Assembly: GCA_003963305.1 (NCBI GenBank)
Contig: RXJR01000005.1
Location: forward strand, 1-64,000
Direction of reading: 5' to 3'
From: Candidatus Melainabacteria bacterium
GTDB lineage: Bacteria; Cyanobacteriota; Vampirovibrionia; Obscuribacterales; Obscuribacteraceae
DNA length: 64,000 nucleotides
Shown: piece by piece, positions 8,688-17,005 of the stretch
Position numbering within the stretch: the first letter of the stretch is position 1
How the letters are laid out: the number at the start of each line of letters is the position of its first letter
Program-made: the position numbers and the translations under genes
The notes under the pieces: model-generated
Seen by the model: the letters and a program-made list of their open reading frames with translations, nothing else
Told to the model about the DNA's origin: nothing
Databases searched by the model: none

Positions 8688-9073
8688 ACTGACTCTTCCG
8701 AGGATAGTCTACGCAGCTGAACTGCTCGACTTAAGGATCCGTACTGCATGATATTCCCATTTGTACCCGATTTCACACCACTTTTGGCCATTTCTTTTAG
8801 AACGAATTGCAACTGACAAGCCAGTTCTGGCGTGCCAAATCGCATTTACTGATGCGATTGTTTTCCACCTCGAGGATGTCATCCCCTCTTTGCGGCGTGG
8901 GCGCCGAAAATTCGTTACCAATAAAGTTGATTTTTTATGCTCAGTATCTTGTCTCACGGTATCAGGTGCTGTATTCTTGCCGATTACGTGGTTCGTTGCG
9001 TCAGAGCAGAAAAATCACAAAGACTCAGTAAACAAGGTGGTTTACTAAACTAATAGGGATAGGAGGAAGCTCA
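8688..9073. other. 386-bp divergent intergenic region (rsfS/HU)
   Basis: Short frames on both strands here have no credible protein features. The right part carries a probable promoter (8949-8977) and a leader for the HU gene. The leader contains an inverted repeat AGTAAAC/GTTTACT (9027-9047) and the Shine-Dalgarno AGGAGG at 9061-9066. Confidence 0.6.
8949..8977 (+). promoter_or_regulatory. Sigma-70-type promoter of the HU gene
   Basis: TTGTCT (8949-8954) and TATTCT (8972-8977) are separated by exactly 17 bp. Transcription would start near 8984, giving a leader of about 90 bases with a small hairpin before the HU start codon. Predicted from sequence only. Confidence 0.55.
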
Positions 9074-9355
9074 GTGAACAAAGCAGAATTAGCTGCAGAA
9101 ATCGCCGCTCGCACTAACAACACGAAGAAATCCGTGGAAGAGATGCTCGCTGCATTTACAGATGTTGTAACCGAAGTAGTCGCCAAGGGCGATCGTGTAA
9201 CTCTCGTTGGATTCGGCACTTTCGAGCGTCGTAACCGTAACGCTCGTGAAACGAACAACCCACAAAAACCTGGCGAAAAGATCAAAGTTCCAGCGAAGCG
9301 CGTACCTGCTTTCGCACCTGGAAAAGAATTCAAAGAAAGAGTCGACCACAAATAA
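9074..9355 (+). CDS. hup: DNA-binding protein HU
   Basis: 93 residues, GTG start with AGGAGG at a good distance. HU is a small dimeric nucleoid protein that bends DNA. The typical order is present: helical N-terminus (MNKAELAAEIAARTNNTKKSVEEMLAAFTDVV), the GDRVTLVGFGTFERRNR turn, the DNA-intercalating arm with Asn-Pro (ARETNNPQKPGEKI), and the C-terminal PAFAPGKEFKERV. Only one HU gene is in the window. It is a single-gene unit with its own promoter and terminator. Confidence 0.98.
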   Translation: MNKAELAAEIAARTNNTKKSVEEMLAAFTDVVTEVVAKGDRVTLVGFGTFERRNRNARETNNPQKPGEKIKVPAKRVPAFAPGKEFKERVDHK

Positions 9356-9384
9356 GTGTGACTCGGATCGTGATCAATCCAATG

Positions 9385-9411
9385 AAAAAGGAGGGGCAAC
9401 CCTCCTTTTTT
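9385..9411 (+). terminator. Intrinsic terminator of the HU gene
   Basis: Stem AAAAAGGAGGG with CCCTCCTTTTTT across a GCAA tetraloop, ending in a run of six T. It lies about 30 bp after the HU stop codon. Confidence 0.92.
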
Positions 9412-9563
9412 GTTAGCCTGGAATGCCGCCAGGTGCCTCTTCTTACAGAGCAGTCGCTCCCCGGCTTGAACGATTCAGTTGCGCATGTCATGAGCTACAT
9501 GACATAGAATCACCGTCAATGCGACGTCGTTATTAAAGCACTATCGGCGCCACCAGTTTCTGA

Positions 9564-10991
9564 TTAAGGCATTTCGTCGTCAACAGGCTCAACTGCAGGC
9601 TTAGTTTTGGACCTGTTTGCATCCGCAGCCGCTCCCTTCAAACCGCTGACTGGCGCATCTTTTGGACCATTTGCGCTAGTATTTCCGGCACCATCTGCAC
9701 TGACGCTTTTCGAATTTTCGGGAGTGTATGTTTTAACGGCATCACCCGCCCCTTTCGGGAAATCGGAAGACTCTCGCTTAGGTAAAACATTGACCGGCTT
9801 GTTAGCTGGTTCAACTCGAGCTCGATAAAACTCTCCACCGGATGCGGGCGTGTATTGAAACGGTCTTCTCTGGGAGCCGCTGCCTGTGTTCACAGACTGC
9901 TCCTGTGGATGCTGTTGCTGATAAAGGCGCCATTGCGCCTCCTGCCTGGCGCGACGCAACTCGTTCTGGCCGGCACTGTCAGCAGTTTCGCTCGATGTCG
10001 ATTCAGCCCCGGTGTTGTCGCGCCCCTCGGTCGAGCTAGATTTGGAAGCAGCAGGAGATGTGGACGGAATGACGGGTTCTTGCTCCAGGTTGGTCGGCAC
10101 ATCCGTATAATTCAAGGTCGAACGAGAGCGAAGCAAGCGATCGGCAGACTCGCGCTCTACTTTGGCGTCGGCATTCAATCCGTTACTGTCGAGCACCAGT
10201 GCAAGAATTTGATGTGAACGCGGATCATTAGGATTCATCGCCACGGTCTCTCTAGCTCTACTCAAAGCCGCCTGCGGTTGACCGGCTTTCATCAGCATAC
10301 TCGTAAGGCGCACTGATGCCTCGATTAGATTAGGCTTTACCCTCAGACTGCGAGCATAGGCATCAGCGGCAACCGAGTAGTTACGGCACGCTTCGGCGGC
10401 CTGGCCAAGCTCGTAATCAATCATCGCCTCAATAGTCAAGCCTCGCTGGTTAGACGAGTAAGCGTTGCTGGCTTCCCGCAATGTCTTGGTAGCCTGCTCA
10501 TACTGACCGGCCAAACGTTCGTTAACGCCACGATCATAGAGTCGATAAACGCTGGCCAGACTATTTGCATTCTGCACATTGTCGGCGTGAGGCTCAGGAT
10601 ATGAAGTCGGAGCAGTGTGATGAACAATATGATTTGAGACGTGCACACCTCTACCATGGTGCACATGCCCGCGAGAAACTCCTATTATTGAATGCCTTCC
10701 GCCCTTCCTGCTGACATGACTGACCGGACCAGCACCACGATGAGCGGCATGGTGAGTGGACGAATGCGCCCCTGTTCGATGGGAAACCGCAGCATGATGA
10801 CTGCTGGTGGAGTGATGCGATGCGTGTGCCCTGGAGCTTTTAGAAAGCGCAGGGGAAGCAGCACCGACAGCAAAAGTAATCGCCAGAAGAGCACTGACCA
10901 AACCGCTCGGTCTGATGGATAGCAATCCAGCTCCGCGTTTCGTTAACGAAGAAATGCCATCTTCGAGATAGCGATCATATCCAAAGAGCAT
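9564..10991 (-). CDS. Secreted TPR protein with His/Ser-rich region
   Basis: About 475 residues from ATG 10991; the frame continues to a TTG at 11018. A long basic N-region leads to a signal-peptide-like hydrophobic stretch (LVSALLAITFAVGAASPALS). Next comes a His/Ser/Arg/Gly-rich low-complexity region of about 90 residues (HASHHSTSSHHAAVSHR and similar), which could bind metal. At least four TPR-like helix pairs follow (about residues 145-280), then a disordered Ser/Pro/Asn tail to the end. It is probably exported and may act as an adaptor in the periplasm or cell wall. The His-rich block is odd for a TPR protein. The exact start is uncertain because neither candidate has a good Shine-Dalgarno. 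Confidence 0.75.
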   Translation of the reverse strand: MLFGYDRYLEDGISSLTKRGAGLLSIRPSGLVSALLAITFAVGAASPALSKSSRAHASHHSTSSHHAAVSHRTGAHSSTHHAAHRGAGPVSHVSRKGGRHSIIGVSRGHVHHGRGVHVSNHIVHHTAPTSYPEPHADNVQNANSLASVYRLYDRGVNERLAGQYEQATKTLREASNAYSSNQRGLTIEAMIDYELGQAAEACRNYSVAADAYARSLRVKPNLIEASVRLTSMLMKAGQPQAALSRARETVAMNPNDPRSHQILALVLDSNGLNADAKVERESADRLLRSRSTLNYTDVPTNLEQEPVIPSTSPAASKSSSTEGRDNTGAESTSSETADSAGQNELRRARQEAQWRLYQQQHPQEQSVNTGSGSQRRPFQYTPASGGEFYRARVEPANKPVNVLPKRESSDFPKGAGDAVKTYTPENSKSVSADGAGNTSANGPKDAPVSGLKGAAADANRSKTKPAVEPVDDEMP

Positions 10992-11107
10992 ATATTTCGA
11001 GGCAGCACTCCAAAACAACTCAACTAATCTAAGAATAGCCGATTTGAAACAGACAGCCTGCTGCCTTCTCCTGATAAAACCGCAAAGCTCGCTGAGGCGC
11101 TCAGTCT

Positions 11108-13246
11108 TTAGCCCTTGGGAGCGAATTGAGCCTTCTCTTCATCACTGACGCCTTTCATGGTCAGGTTGACGCGATTGCGATCGTCAATCTCTCTTACTTT
11201 GACCACCACGCGTTGACCGATTGAGACTACGTCTTCAACTTTTTCCACACGGTGATTTTCCAGTTGAGAGATGTGCACCATGCCTTCTTTTCCTGGCAGA
11301 ACTTCAACGAAGCAGCCCATCGGAATTATGCGAGTGACACGTCCTTCATAGACTCCGTTCACTTCGATGCGTTGCACGAGGCGCTGAATCCAGTCGCGAG
11401 CAGCCTCGCCACCAGCTTGGTCGACACTACCAACGAGCACGGTGCCGTCATCTTCAATGTCGATGGTGGCGCCGGTCTCTTCGATGATGCGACGAATCAT
11501 TTTGCCACCCGGTCCAATCACGGTACCGATGTCTTCAGGATGAATGTGCAGAGTGATAATGCGAGGTGCCCATTTTGACATCTCTGTTCTTGGTCTCGGC
11601 ATGACAGCTTCCATCTTGTCGATGATGTGCAGTCTGCCACGTTTTGCCTGCTCTAGAGCCAGGTGCATGATAGCCAGGGAGATTCCTTCGATTTTGATAT
11701 CCATCTGCAAGGCAGTGATGCCGTCTCTGGAACCGGCTACCTTAAAGTCCATGTCGCCGAGGAAGTCTTCAAGACCTTGAATATCAGAGAGAATCGCGAA
11801 CTTGTCGCCTTCCAGGATCAGACCCATGGCGATACCACCAACTGTGTGCGAGATAGGTACTCCAGCGTCAGCGAGAGCCAGACTCGATCCGCAAGTCGAA
11901 GCCATAGATGTTGAGCCGTTTGATTCAAGCACTTCAGAGACGACGCGAATCGTATACGGGAAATCTGCCTGACTTGGCAGCACCGGAATGATGGCTCTTT
12001 CAGCAAGAGCACCATGCCCGATTTCGCGACGTCCTGGACCGCGATTTGGTTTAACTTCGCCGACTGAGAAACCGGGGAAGTTGTAATGGTGCATGTAGCG
12101 CTTCTCTGTCTGAGGATCGATTGAATCCAATCTTTGCGCGTCACTGCCGATACCAAGTGTTGCTACAGACAACACCTGAGTGGTGCCCCGTGTAAACAAG
12201 CCGGTACCGTGAGTTCTGGGCAATATGCCACATTCAATGGTGATCGGTCGAATCTCATCGCAGCGTCGCCCGTCGGCTCTTGCGCCTGTGTCTAGAACCT
12301 GAGCGCGCATGATCTCGGCTTCCACTTCCTCCAGGTACTCAGCGATGGTCCTGTCGGAAACAGTCTTCAATACATGCTCTTCTGGAAGCTGCTCGATTGC
12401 CGCCTTGAGCGCCGCTTTTGCTTCATCGATGAATCCGTTTCGCACAGCTTTGTCTGTGACTCCGGCCATTGATTGCTTGAGCTTGTCTGTGCAGTGCTCA
12501 ATGATGAGCTCTTTGAGTCCTTCCTTTTTCGGCGGCGCTTCGAATGACTTTTGTTGAACACCAAGGCTGCGAAAAAAGTTGCGCTGAACTTCCACCTGCT
12601 TCTTGATTATGTTGTGAGCGTAGTCGATGGCAGCGAGAATGTCCTTCTCAGTGACCAGCTTGCAACCAGCTTCAACCATCATGATCGAGCTTTCTGTGCC
12701 GGCAACGACCAGGTCGATGTCAGACTCTTCCATCTGTGAGTAGCTCGGGTTGCCAATAAACTTGCCATTGACACGTCCGACGCGTACGGCACCGATAGGT
12801 CCGTTGAAAGGCAAGCCGGCCAGCCCAATTGCCACTGAAGCTCCGAGCATCGCCAGCGTGTCGGTCGGATGCTCATGATCTGCGCTCATGGCAATCGCTG
12901 TTACTTGCACATCATTTCTGTAACCTTCTGGAAACAGCGGTCGAATCGGTCTGTCAATCAAACGACTGATCAATACAGCCTTGTCGGGCATCTTGCCTTC
13001 ACGGCGTCCGAAGCTGCCAGGCACTCGACCAACTGAGTACAACTTCTCTTCGTAGTCAACCAGAAGCGGGAAATAATCGATACCGTCGCGAATAGTCTTG
13101 CTCTCCGTAGCAGTAACAAGCACCATCGAATCACCGCTGTAAACCTCAACAGATCCTGAGGCTTGCTTGGCGAGACGCCCTGTTCTCACCGTGATTTGCT
13201 TTCCGTCTACTTCAAAAACAGTTTGTTGACTTTGCATTGTTTGCAC
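11108..13246 (-). CDS. pnp: Polyribonucleotide nucleotidyltransferase (PNPase)
   Basis: Degrades RNA 3' to 5' by phosphorolysis and is part of RNA turnover. Starting at GTG 13246 (GAGGG 8 bp upstream) gives 712 residues; an ATG 45 bp upstream is in frame but has no better signal. Two RNase PH domains, with GSFGRREGKMPDKAVLISRL in the first and FTRGTTQVL plus RREIGHGALAERA in the second, are linked by a helical segment. A KH domain (VIGPGGKMIRRIIEETGA) and a C-terminal S1 domain (VTRIIPMGCFVEVLPGKEGM) follow. It lies behind rpsO, the conserved rpsO-pnp order, with a terminator-like hairpin in between. Confidence 0.98.
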   Translation of the reverse strand: MQTMQSQQTVFEVDGKQITVRTGRLAKQASGSVEVYSGDSMVLVTATESKTIRDGIDYFPLLVDYEEKLYSVGRVPGSFGRREGKMPDKAVLISRLIDRPIRPLFPEGYRNDVQVTAIAMSADHEHPTDTLAMLGASVAIGLAGLPFNGPIGAVRVGRVNGKFIGNPSYSQMEESDIDLVVAGTESSIMMVEAGCKLVTEKDILAAIDYAHNIIKKQVEVQRNFFRSLGVQQKSFEAPPKKEGLKELIIEHCTDKLKQSMAGVTDKAVRNGFIDEAKAALKAAIEQLPEEHVLKTVSDRTIAEYLEEVEAEIMRAQVLDTGARADGRRCDEIRPITIECGILPRTHGTGLFTRGTTQVLSVATLGIGSDAQRLDSIDPQTEKRYMHHYNFPGFSVGEVKPNRGPGRREIGHGALAERAIIPVLPSQADFPYTIRVVSEVLESNGSTSMASTCGSSLALADAGVPISHTVGGIAMGLILEGDKFAILSDIQGLEDFLGDMDFKVAGSRDGITALQMDIKIEGISLAIMHLALEQAKRGRLHIIDKMEAVMPRPRTEMSKWAPRIITLHIHPEDIGTVIGPGGKMIRRIIEETGATIDIEDDGTVLVGSVDQAGGEAARDWIQRLVQRIEVNGVYEGRVTRIIPMGCFVEVLPGKEGMVHISQLENHRVEKVEDVVSIGQRVVVKVREIDDRNRVNLTMKGVSDEEKAQFAPKG

Positions 13247-13389
13247 GAATATTTCCCTCTCTTCTTCTTTTCTACTTTCAATTCTTTGCATGACAGCGCC
13301 TCACCGACATGCTGGCGGTGCTGCTCGCGATCACAATTTCACTAAACGTCTCTGTCAGGCCGTCAAGGGAGATCACTCCACGCGGCAGC

Positions 13390-13421
13390 AAAAAAAAATT
13401 GGCGAGCAATTGCCCGCCAAT
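13390..13421 (-). terminator. Terminator between rpsO and pnp
   Basis: On the minus strand a GC-rich inverted repeat (ATTGGCG and CGCCAAT around GGCAATTGCT) is followed by nine T. It sits directly after the rpsO stop codon and should limit read-through into pnp, a well-known control point of this operon in other bacteria. Confidence 0.85.
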
Positions 13422-13427
13422 ATAGCT

Positions 13428-13694
13428 TTACCGTCTTAGTCCGAGCTTTTCGATCAGGCTCTTGTATCGGTCCTGGCTTTCTCTGCTGATGTACTGCAGG
13501 AGCCTACGTCTTTTGCCAACCATCATTAGCAGTCCGCGACGGCTGTGGAAATCTTTCGGGTGCGACCGAAGGTGTTCGGTCAACTGGTTGATGCGCTCTG
13601 TCAGCATCGCCACCTGCACTTCAGGGGAGCCGGTATCTTTGGCGTGTACGCGGTGCGCTTCGATAACTTCTTGCTTGCGTTCTTGTAAAAGCAT
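13428..13694 (-). CDS. rpsO: 30S ribosomal protein S15
   Basis: 88 residues, the usual length. S15 binds 16S rRNA at the central three-way junction early in 30S assembly. The signature is present: [38 protein letters not shown] and [15 protein letters not shown]. It precedes pnp on the same strand. The 5' side faces a divergent small gene about 280 bp away. Confidence 0.98.
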   Translation of the reverse strand: MLLQERKQEVIEAHRVHAKDTGSPEVQVAMLTERINQLTEHLRSHPKDFHSRRGLLMMVGKRRRLLQYISRESQDRYKSLIEKLGLRR

Positions 13695-13977
13695 CTCTGT
13701 AGATTCGTTCCTGTTTATAGATTGTATTTGCGTCCGTAAATGATATCACCTTTGAGCCACTGGACGGGCTTTAGGACAATAATCCTCATTGTTTATGTAG
13801 AATTGTCGCCTTAAAATCTCATCAGTCGCGACATTTTAAAGAACGCTTTGCCGCGTCCGACGGTAAATTGACGGCAAGCGAACCTGATGCGTGTTTGTTA
13901 ATGTAACAGGCAGGCAAGTACTAAAGTGCCAGAAGATGCCAAAATTATTCTGACCAGAAGAATTACAGGAGCAGGAG

Positions 13978-14259
13978 ATGGCGGACGTCAAAGTCAATAT
14001 ATATACACCGAGCGCCCAGCACGTCGGGTACTTTCTCAATCCTGAAATCGAATCTTTCCCAGATGGCGACTACGAAATTAGCGGTCGTTTTTATGATGAC
14101 CTGGGCGAAGCAGTTGGCAAGATGGAGTTCAATCCAGAAGTCCTCCCTTACGTTGCCGATTTATCAGACGTCAAGGACGTAGCCCATAAGAAACTGGTCA
14201 GAGTTTATCTGCAGCGCGGCAGACAACCGATTCGGATGACTGGAACGGGCGCAAACTAA
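13978..14259 (+). CDS. Small conserved-looking protein of unknown function
   Basis: 93 residues with a strong Shine-Dalgarno (GGAGCAGGAG just upstream of ATG). The sequence is soluble and beta-prone with many acidic residues (NPEIESFPDGDYEISGRFYDD) and ends with a basic RGRQPIRMTG. No Cys and no signal peptide. I do not recognise the family. It stands alone between rpsO and a regulator, followed by a long spacer with a palindrome and a terminator. The good ribosome site and intact frame make it a likely real gene. Confidence 0.65.
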   Translation: MADVKVNIYTPSAQHVGYFLNPEIESFPDGDYEISGRFYDDLGEAVGKMEFNPEVLPYVADLSDVKDVAHKKLVRVYLQRGRQPIRMTGTGAN

Positions 14260-14352
14260 TCAGATTGATTTTTTGCAGTTTATTTGACCCGGTCAGGAGT
14301 CGAAACGCCCAGCCTGTGGCGTTCCTATAGAATAAAAATGCCTCGTACCGGT

Positions 14353-14376
14353 TTTTAAACTGATATCAGTTTAAAA
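14353..14376. promoter_or_regulatory. Perfect 24-bp palindrome, possible operator
   Basis: Two 12-bp half-sites (TTTTAAACTGAT and its complement) meet without a spacer. The size and perfect symmetry fit a site for a dimeric repressor. It lies about 95 bp after the small gene and 365 bp before the regulator. As an RNA it would form only a weak AU stem. Confidence 0.5.
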
Positions 14377-14461
14377 CTCAAAAGGGGTACCTGGAACTCA
14401 TATGGCTTGCCAGCCCGTCAGGGTTTCAGGCGCAAACAGGCAAGCCGAAACAGACAAAATA

Positions 14462-14491
14462 AAAGAGCAGCCGGAGGGAAGGCTGCTCTTT
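14462..14491 (+). terminator. Intrinsic terminator
   Basis: An 11-bp perfect stem (AAAGAGCAGCC against GGCTGCTCTTT) with an 8-base loop. The A-rich 5' arm and T-rich 3' arm allow function in both directions. It closes the transcription unit of the 93-residue gene. Confidence 0.8.
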
Positions 14492-14741
14492 GATTCTCGT
14501 AGGATTCTTCAAAACCTCAACAAGAGGTCTGGGGGGCTTCTGGTGAGGGTCTTTGTTTAAAGAATGATTCCTTGCGAGATTTGGACCGATAATTGCAAAA
14601 CCAGCAACTATATTTTTTATACCAATCTCCCAACTACGAGCCCTATATGCTGGGCAATAATTGTTTATGGTCTGGCTTATGTTATCAATGAGGGTCGACG
14701 CGGTCTGATACATGTAGTGTTGAGGTGGTAGGGAATCCCCG

Positions 14742-16025
14742 ATGGAGATGGAGTCAATTTCTGTGAGTAACACTACAGCTAGCACTGAAACCAGTGAACG
14801 GCTCGTGTTACTGATTGCCCACAACAAAGCAGAGCAAGATCTCTGTCGCAACGCCATCCTGGCGCAATCTCAGCTGTACGGAGTAGAAACTGCAACCAAC
14901 GCCGAAGAAGCGCTTGCCAAGTTGCAAACAGGCCGCTTTGACGTCATCGTTATGGATTACGAACTGCCTGACAACATCAACGGCGAGTTGGTTCAAACTC
15001 TCCATAAGGCAGTACCGCACTGTCCGATGATAGTAATCACAAGCGTCGACAGTCCCGAGCTCGCCCTGAAGATATTGCTTTCAGGCGCAAGCGACTATTT
15101 GCCGAAGATTACCGAATATCAGAAATTTTTGCCCAGATCGATCACGACTAATTTGCAAAGAGCCATGTTACTCGAGAATCTGCGCGAAACCTACCAGCGC
15201 GTCGAGCAGTCATCCAAAGACGAAGCTCTTCTCAATCGTCTCATTGTCAGCATCCACGGTTCTCTCGACCTGGAAGATATTGTCGACAAAGCAGTACAAA
15301 GCCTCTCCGGCGAATTCAAAATTTCACGTGCAATCATTTGTTTGACCTCTGATCCGACAAGCAGCATGCGCATAGTCAGACAGTTGACTCCAGAAGGAGT
15401 GGATGCGATCTCAGAAAAGAGTTCTCTCTTTTCTCAATATCACGATCTGCTGCTCGATGTCGGTGAGCGGCGTCCTCTCGTGGTTATGCAAGACGACACT
15501 TTCGCCTTTGCTAAAGATGTAAGAGCAGAACTGATTCAGTTCCAGATTCTATCCATGATCATGGTGCCACTCGTTTATCGAGGACGGTTGATGGGGCTTT
15601 TACATCTGGACCAGTGCGACTACGCACGCTGCTGGACAGTAGGCGAAATCAACTTGCTGACGCGCATCGCCAACCAGCTCTCGATTGCCATAAGCCAGGC
15701 AAGACTCTATCAAATCGTTGAAACACAAAGTACCAGCATCGATAAGCTAACCGAGCTGTGCAGCCAGTTGAGCACGGTTGTTAACTCAACAAGAGAAATT
15801 ACCGAGCGCAATGAGAGTCGTGAGAAAGTTCGTGTTCAACTGAGCACCCGCGAAATTGAGGTCTTAAGGAATGTGGCTGCAGGTCTTTCAAATAGAGAGA
15901 TCGCAGAAACACTGCACATCACGGAAGGCACCACCGAAGTACACGTAAGCCGCCTGCGGAAGAAGCTAAACCTGGGCAGCAGAGCCGCTCTCGTGCGCTA
16001 CGCTTACGAGAATCATCTCTGTTAA
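14742..16025 (+). CDS. Atypical receiver-GAF-LuxR/NarL DNA-binding regulator
   Basis: 427 residues. The N-terminal receiver-like domain (about 20-140) keeps the phospho-acceptor position (VIVMDYELPD, Asp72) and a Lys in YLPKIT, but the acidic pair that binds Mg is replaced (LVLLIAHNKA). It may therefore not be phosphorylated normally. A GAF domain follows (about 165-315), containing MVPLVYRGRLMGLLHLDQCD. The C-terminal LuxR-type helix-turn-helix is clear (LSTREIEVLRNVAAGLSNREIAETLHI and VHVSRLRKKL). The likely role is control of transcription by a ligand sensed in the GAF domain. No histidine kinase is adjacent. The GAF resembles those of the diguanylate cyclase at 35.7 kb. Confidence 0.9.
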   Translation: MEMESISVSNTTASTETSERLVLLIAHNKAEQDLCRNAILAQSQLYGVETATNAEEALAKLQTGRFDVIVMDYELPDNINGELVQTLHKAVPHCPMIVITSVDSPELALKILLSGASDYLPKITEYQKFLPRSITTNLQRAMLLENLRETYQRVEQSSKDEALLNRLIVSIHGSLDLEDIVDKAVQSLSGEFKISRAIICLTSDPTSSMRIVRQLTPEGVDAISEKSSLFSQYHDLLLDVGERRPLVVMQDDTFAFAKDVRAELIQFQILSMIMVPLVYRGRLMGLLHLDQCDYARCWTVGEINLLTRIANQLSIAISQARLYQIVETQSTSIDKLTELCSQLSTVVNSTREITERNESREKVRVQLSTREIEVLRNVAAGLSNREIAETLHITEGTTEVHVSRLRKKLNLGSRAALVRYAYENHLC

Positions 16026-16026
16026 C

Positions 16027-16416
16027 CTAAACGACTTCTTCGACGATGACACTCTGTCTGGCAAAATCAACAGTCAGTCGTCGCCCCGAAAGCAGCTTAT
16101 GGCCAACTTCTGCGACGTTTCTATAACTTCCTAACGCTACCACTGTCTGGGTTGTGCCACCAAGCGACATCACTCCAATATAGTGGTGTAACAACTCAAC
16201 GTGGTTGCCGATCTGCACTCTGCGCGCCCCCAGGCACCGCCAGCCAATAGAACGAGCCAGAGACTCTGGTAAAACAAGGGCTCCAGTAAATTCCAAATTA
16301 ACCAGAGCTTCAACGATCAGCTCAAAACCGTCCGAAGCCATTAGCGTGACCGGCAAAAGCACTCGCCCTGCCTCATCAAACTGCCCTGTGATACTTTTCG
16401 TCTTTCTCAGATACAC
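16027..16416 (-). CDS. Clan-AA aspartic-protease-like protein lacking the catalytic Asp
   Basis: 129 residues. The fold of small retropepsin-like proteins is visible in LVNLEFTGALVLPESLARSIGW and the C-terminal GHKLLSGRRLTVDFARQSV. Active members read DTGFTG at the first motif; here it reads NLEFTG, so the catalytic Asp and the following Thr-Gly are missing. It is probably not a protease. The gene is followed upstream by a small gene whose relatives commonly accompany clan-AA genes in Cyanobacteria-like genomes. The pair resembles a two-gene module of unknown purpose, and a toxin-antitoxin role is only a guess. It lies tail to tail with the regulator gene, 1 bp apart. Confidence 0.75.
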   Translation of the reverse strand: MYLRKTKSITGQFDEAGRVLLPVTLMASDGFELIVEALVNLEFTGALVLPESLARSIGWRCLGARRVQIGNHVELLHHYIGVMSLGGTTQTVVALGSYRNVAEVGHKLLSGRRLTVDFARQSVIVEEVV

Positions 16417-16438
16417 CTAAGAACCTCACCGAGTCTGG

Positions 16439-16687
16439 CTACAAACTGTCTATGGCCGGATTTTCATTGAGCCGATAAGCAAAGAAAACGCCCCTGGGGT
16501 GCTTCTTTCTGGCACGTGACAACACTTCTTGATCGTCCTGACCCAGGAAGTATTCTTCCGAAACAGGCTCAATCACTACAATCCAATTACGGTAACGTTC
16601 ACCCAATTCATCCATCAACCGCTGGAACACAGGCCAACAAGCCCTGTCCAGTTCTTCCATGTCGATGTCTTTGGTCACGAGTCTCAT
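16439..16687 (-). CDS. Small partner of the clan-AA-like gene
   Basis: 82 residues from ATG 16687, preceded by GAGAG at a suitable distance; the frame extends to an ATG at 16753 but without such a signal. The core VVIEPVSEEYFLGQDDQEVLSRARKKHPRGVFFAYRLN matches, in pattern, small proteins with E.x.YF.G and KHP.G.FF motifs found beside clan-AA aspartic protease genes. The gap to the next gene is 22 bp, so they are cotranscribed. Function unknown. Confidence 0.7.
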   Translation of the reverse strand: MRLVTKDIDMEELDRACWPVFQRLMDELGERYRNWIVVIEPVSEEYFLGQDDQEVLSRARKKHPRGVFFAYRLNENPAIDSL

Positions 16688-17005
16688 ATCTACTCTCTTC
16701 GTAAAAGATATATTCCCTATCAGTATGGATTTGCATCTAATCGGATGTAACATGTAGGTAGAGAACCTGCAGGATACTCTTGGCTACCATGGCTGATTGT
16801 GCTAGCCTGAAACCAGCGAATTGGGTGTGGCGACACTTCCGCAAGATTATTAGCCTCGCAAACTCAAAAGATAAGTCAGCAGCTTGCTGCGTAAACAATC
16901 AACGGTAACTAAGTCGCGTCATTCGGAATCTTTTCAGCACAACTCGGAAGGTTAGTAATTCGGAAGTTTCATGACGATCGTATTACGACTAGTTGGTAAA
17001 CGGGT
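16688..17005. other. Divergent intergenic region of 318 bp
   Basis: Separates the clan-AA pair from the AsmA-like gene. It holds a small GCAGC/GCTGC inverted repeat near 16880 and no recognised gene or RNA. Both promoters should lie here, but no convincing -35/-10 pair was identified. Confidence 0.5.

Larger units (their letters stand above)
14260..14741. other. 482-bp spacer with palindrome and terminator
   Basis: No gene seen. It contains a perfect 24-bp palindrome (14353-14376), a strong hairpin (14462-14491), and a possible longer pairing of GCTTGCC with GGCAAGC around 14406-14445. The last 200 bp are the leader of the downstream regulator gene. No riboswitch class was recognised. Confidence 0.6.

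Noticed and set aside
8761-9048. 95-residue plus-strand frame before HU
   Set aside because: Overlaps the HU promoter and leader and has no ribosome site or protein-like pattern.
14400-14460. Possible riboswitch before the regulator gene
   Set aside because: Only a loose GCTTGCC/GGCAAGC pairing; no conserved core of a known class was recognised.
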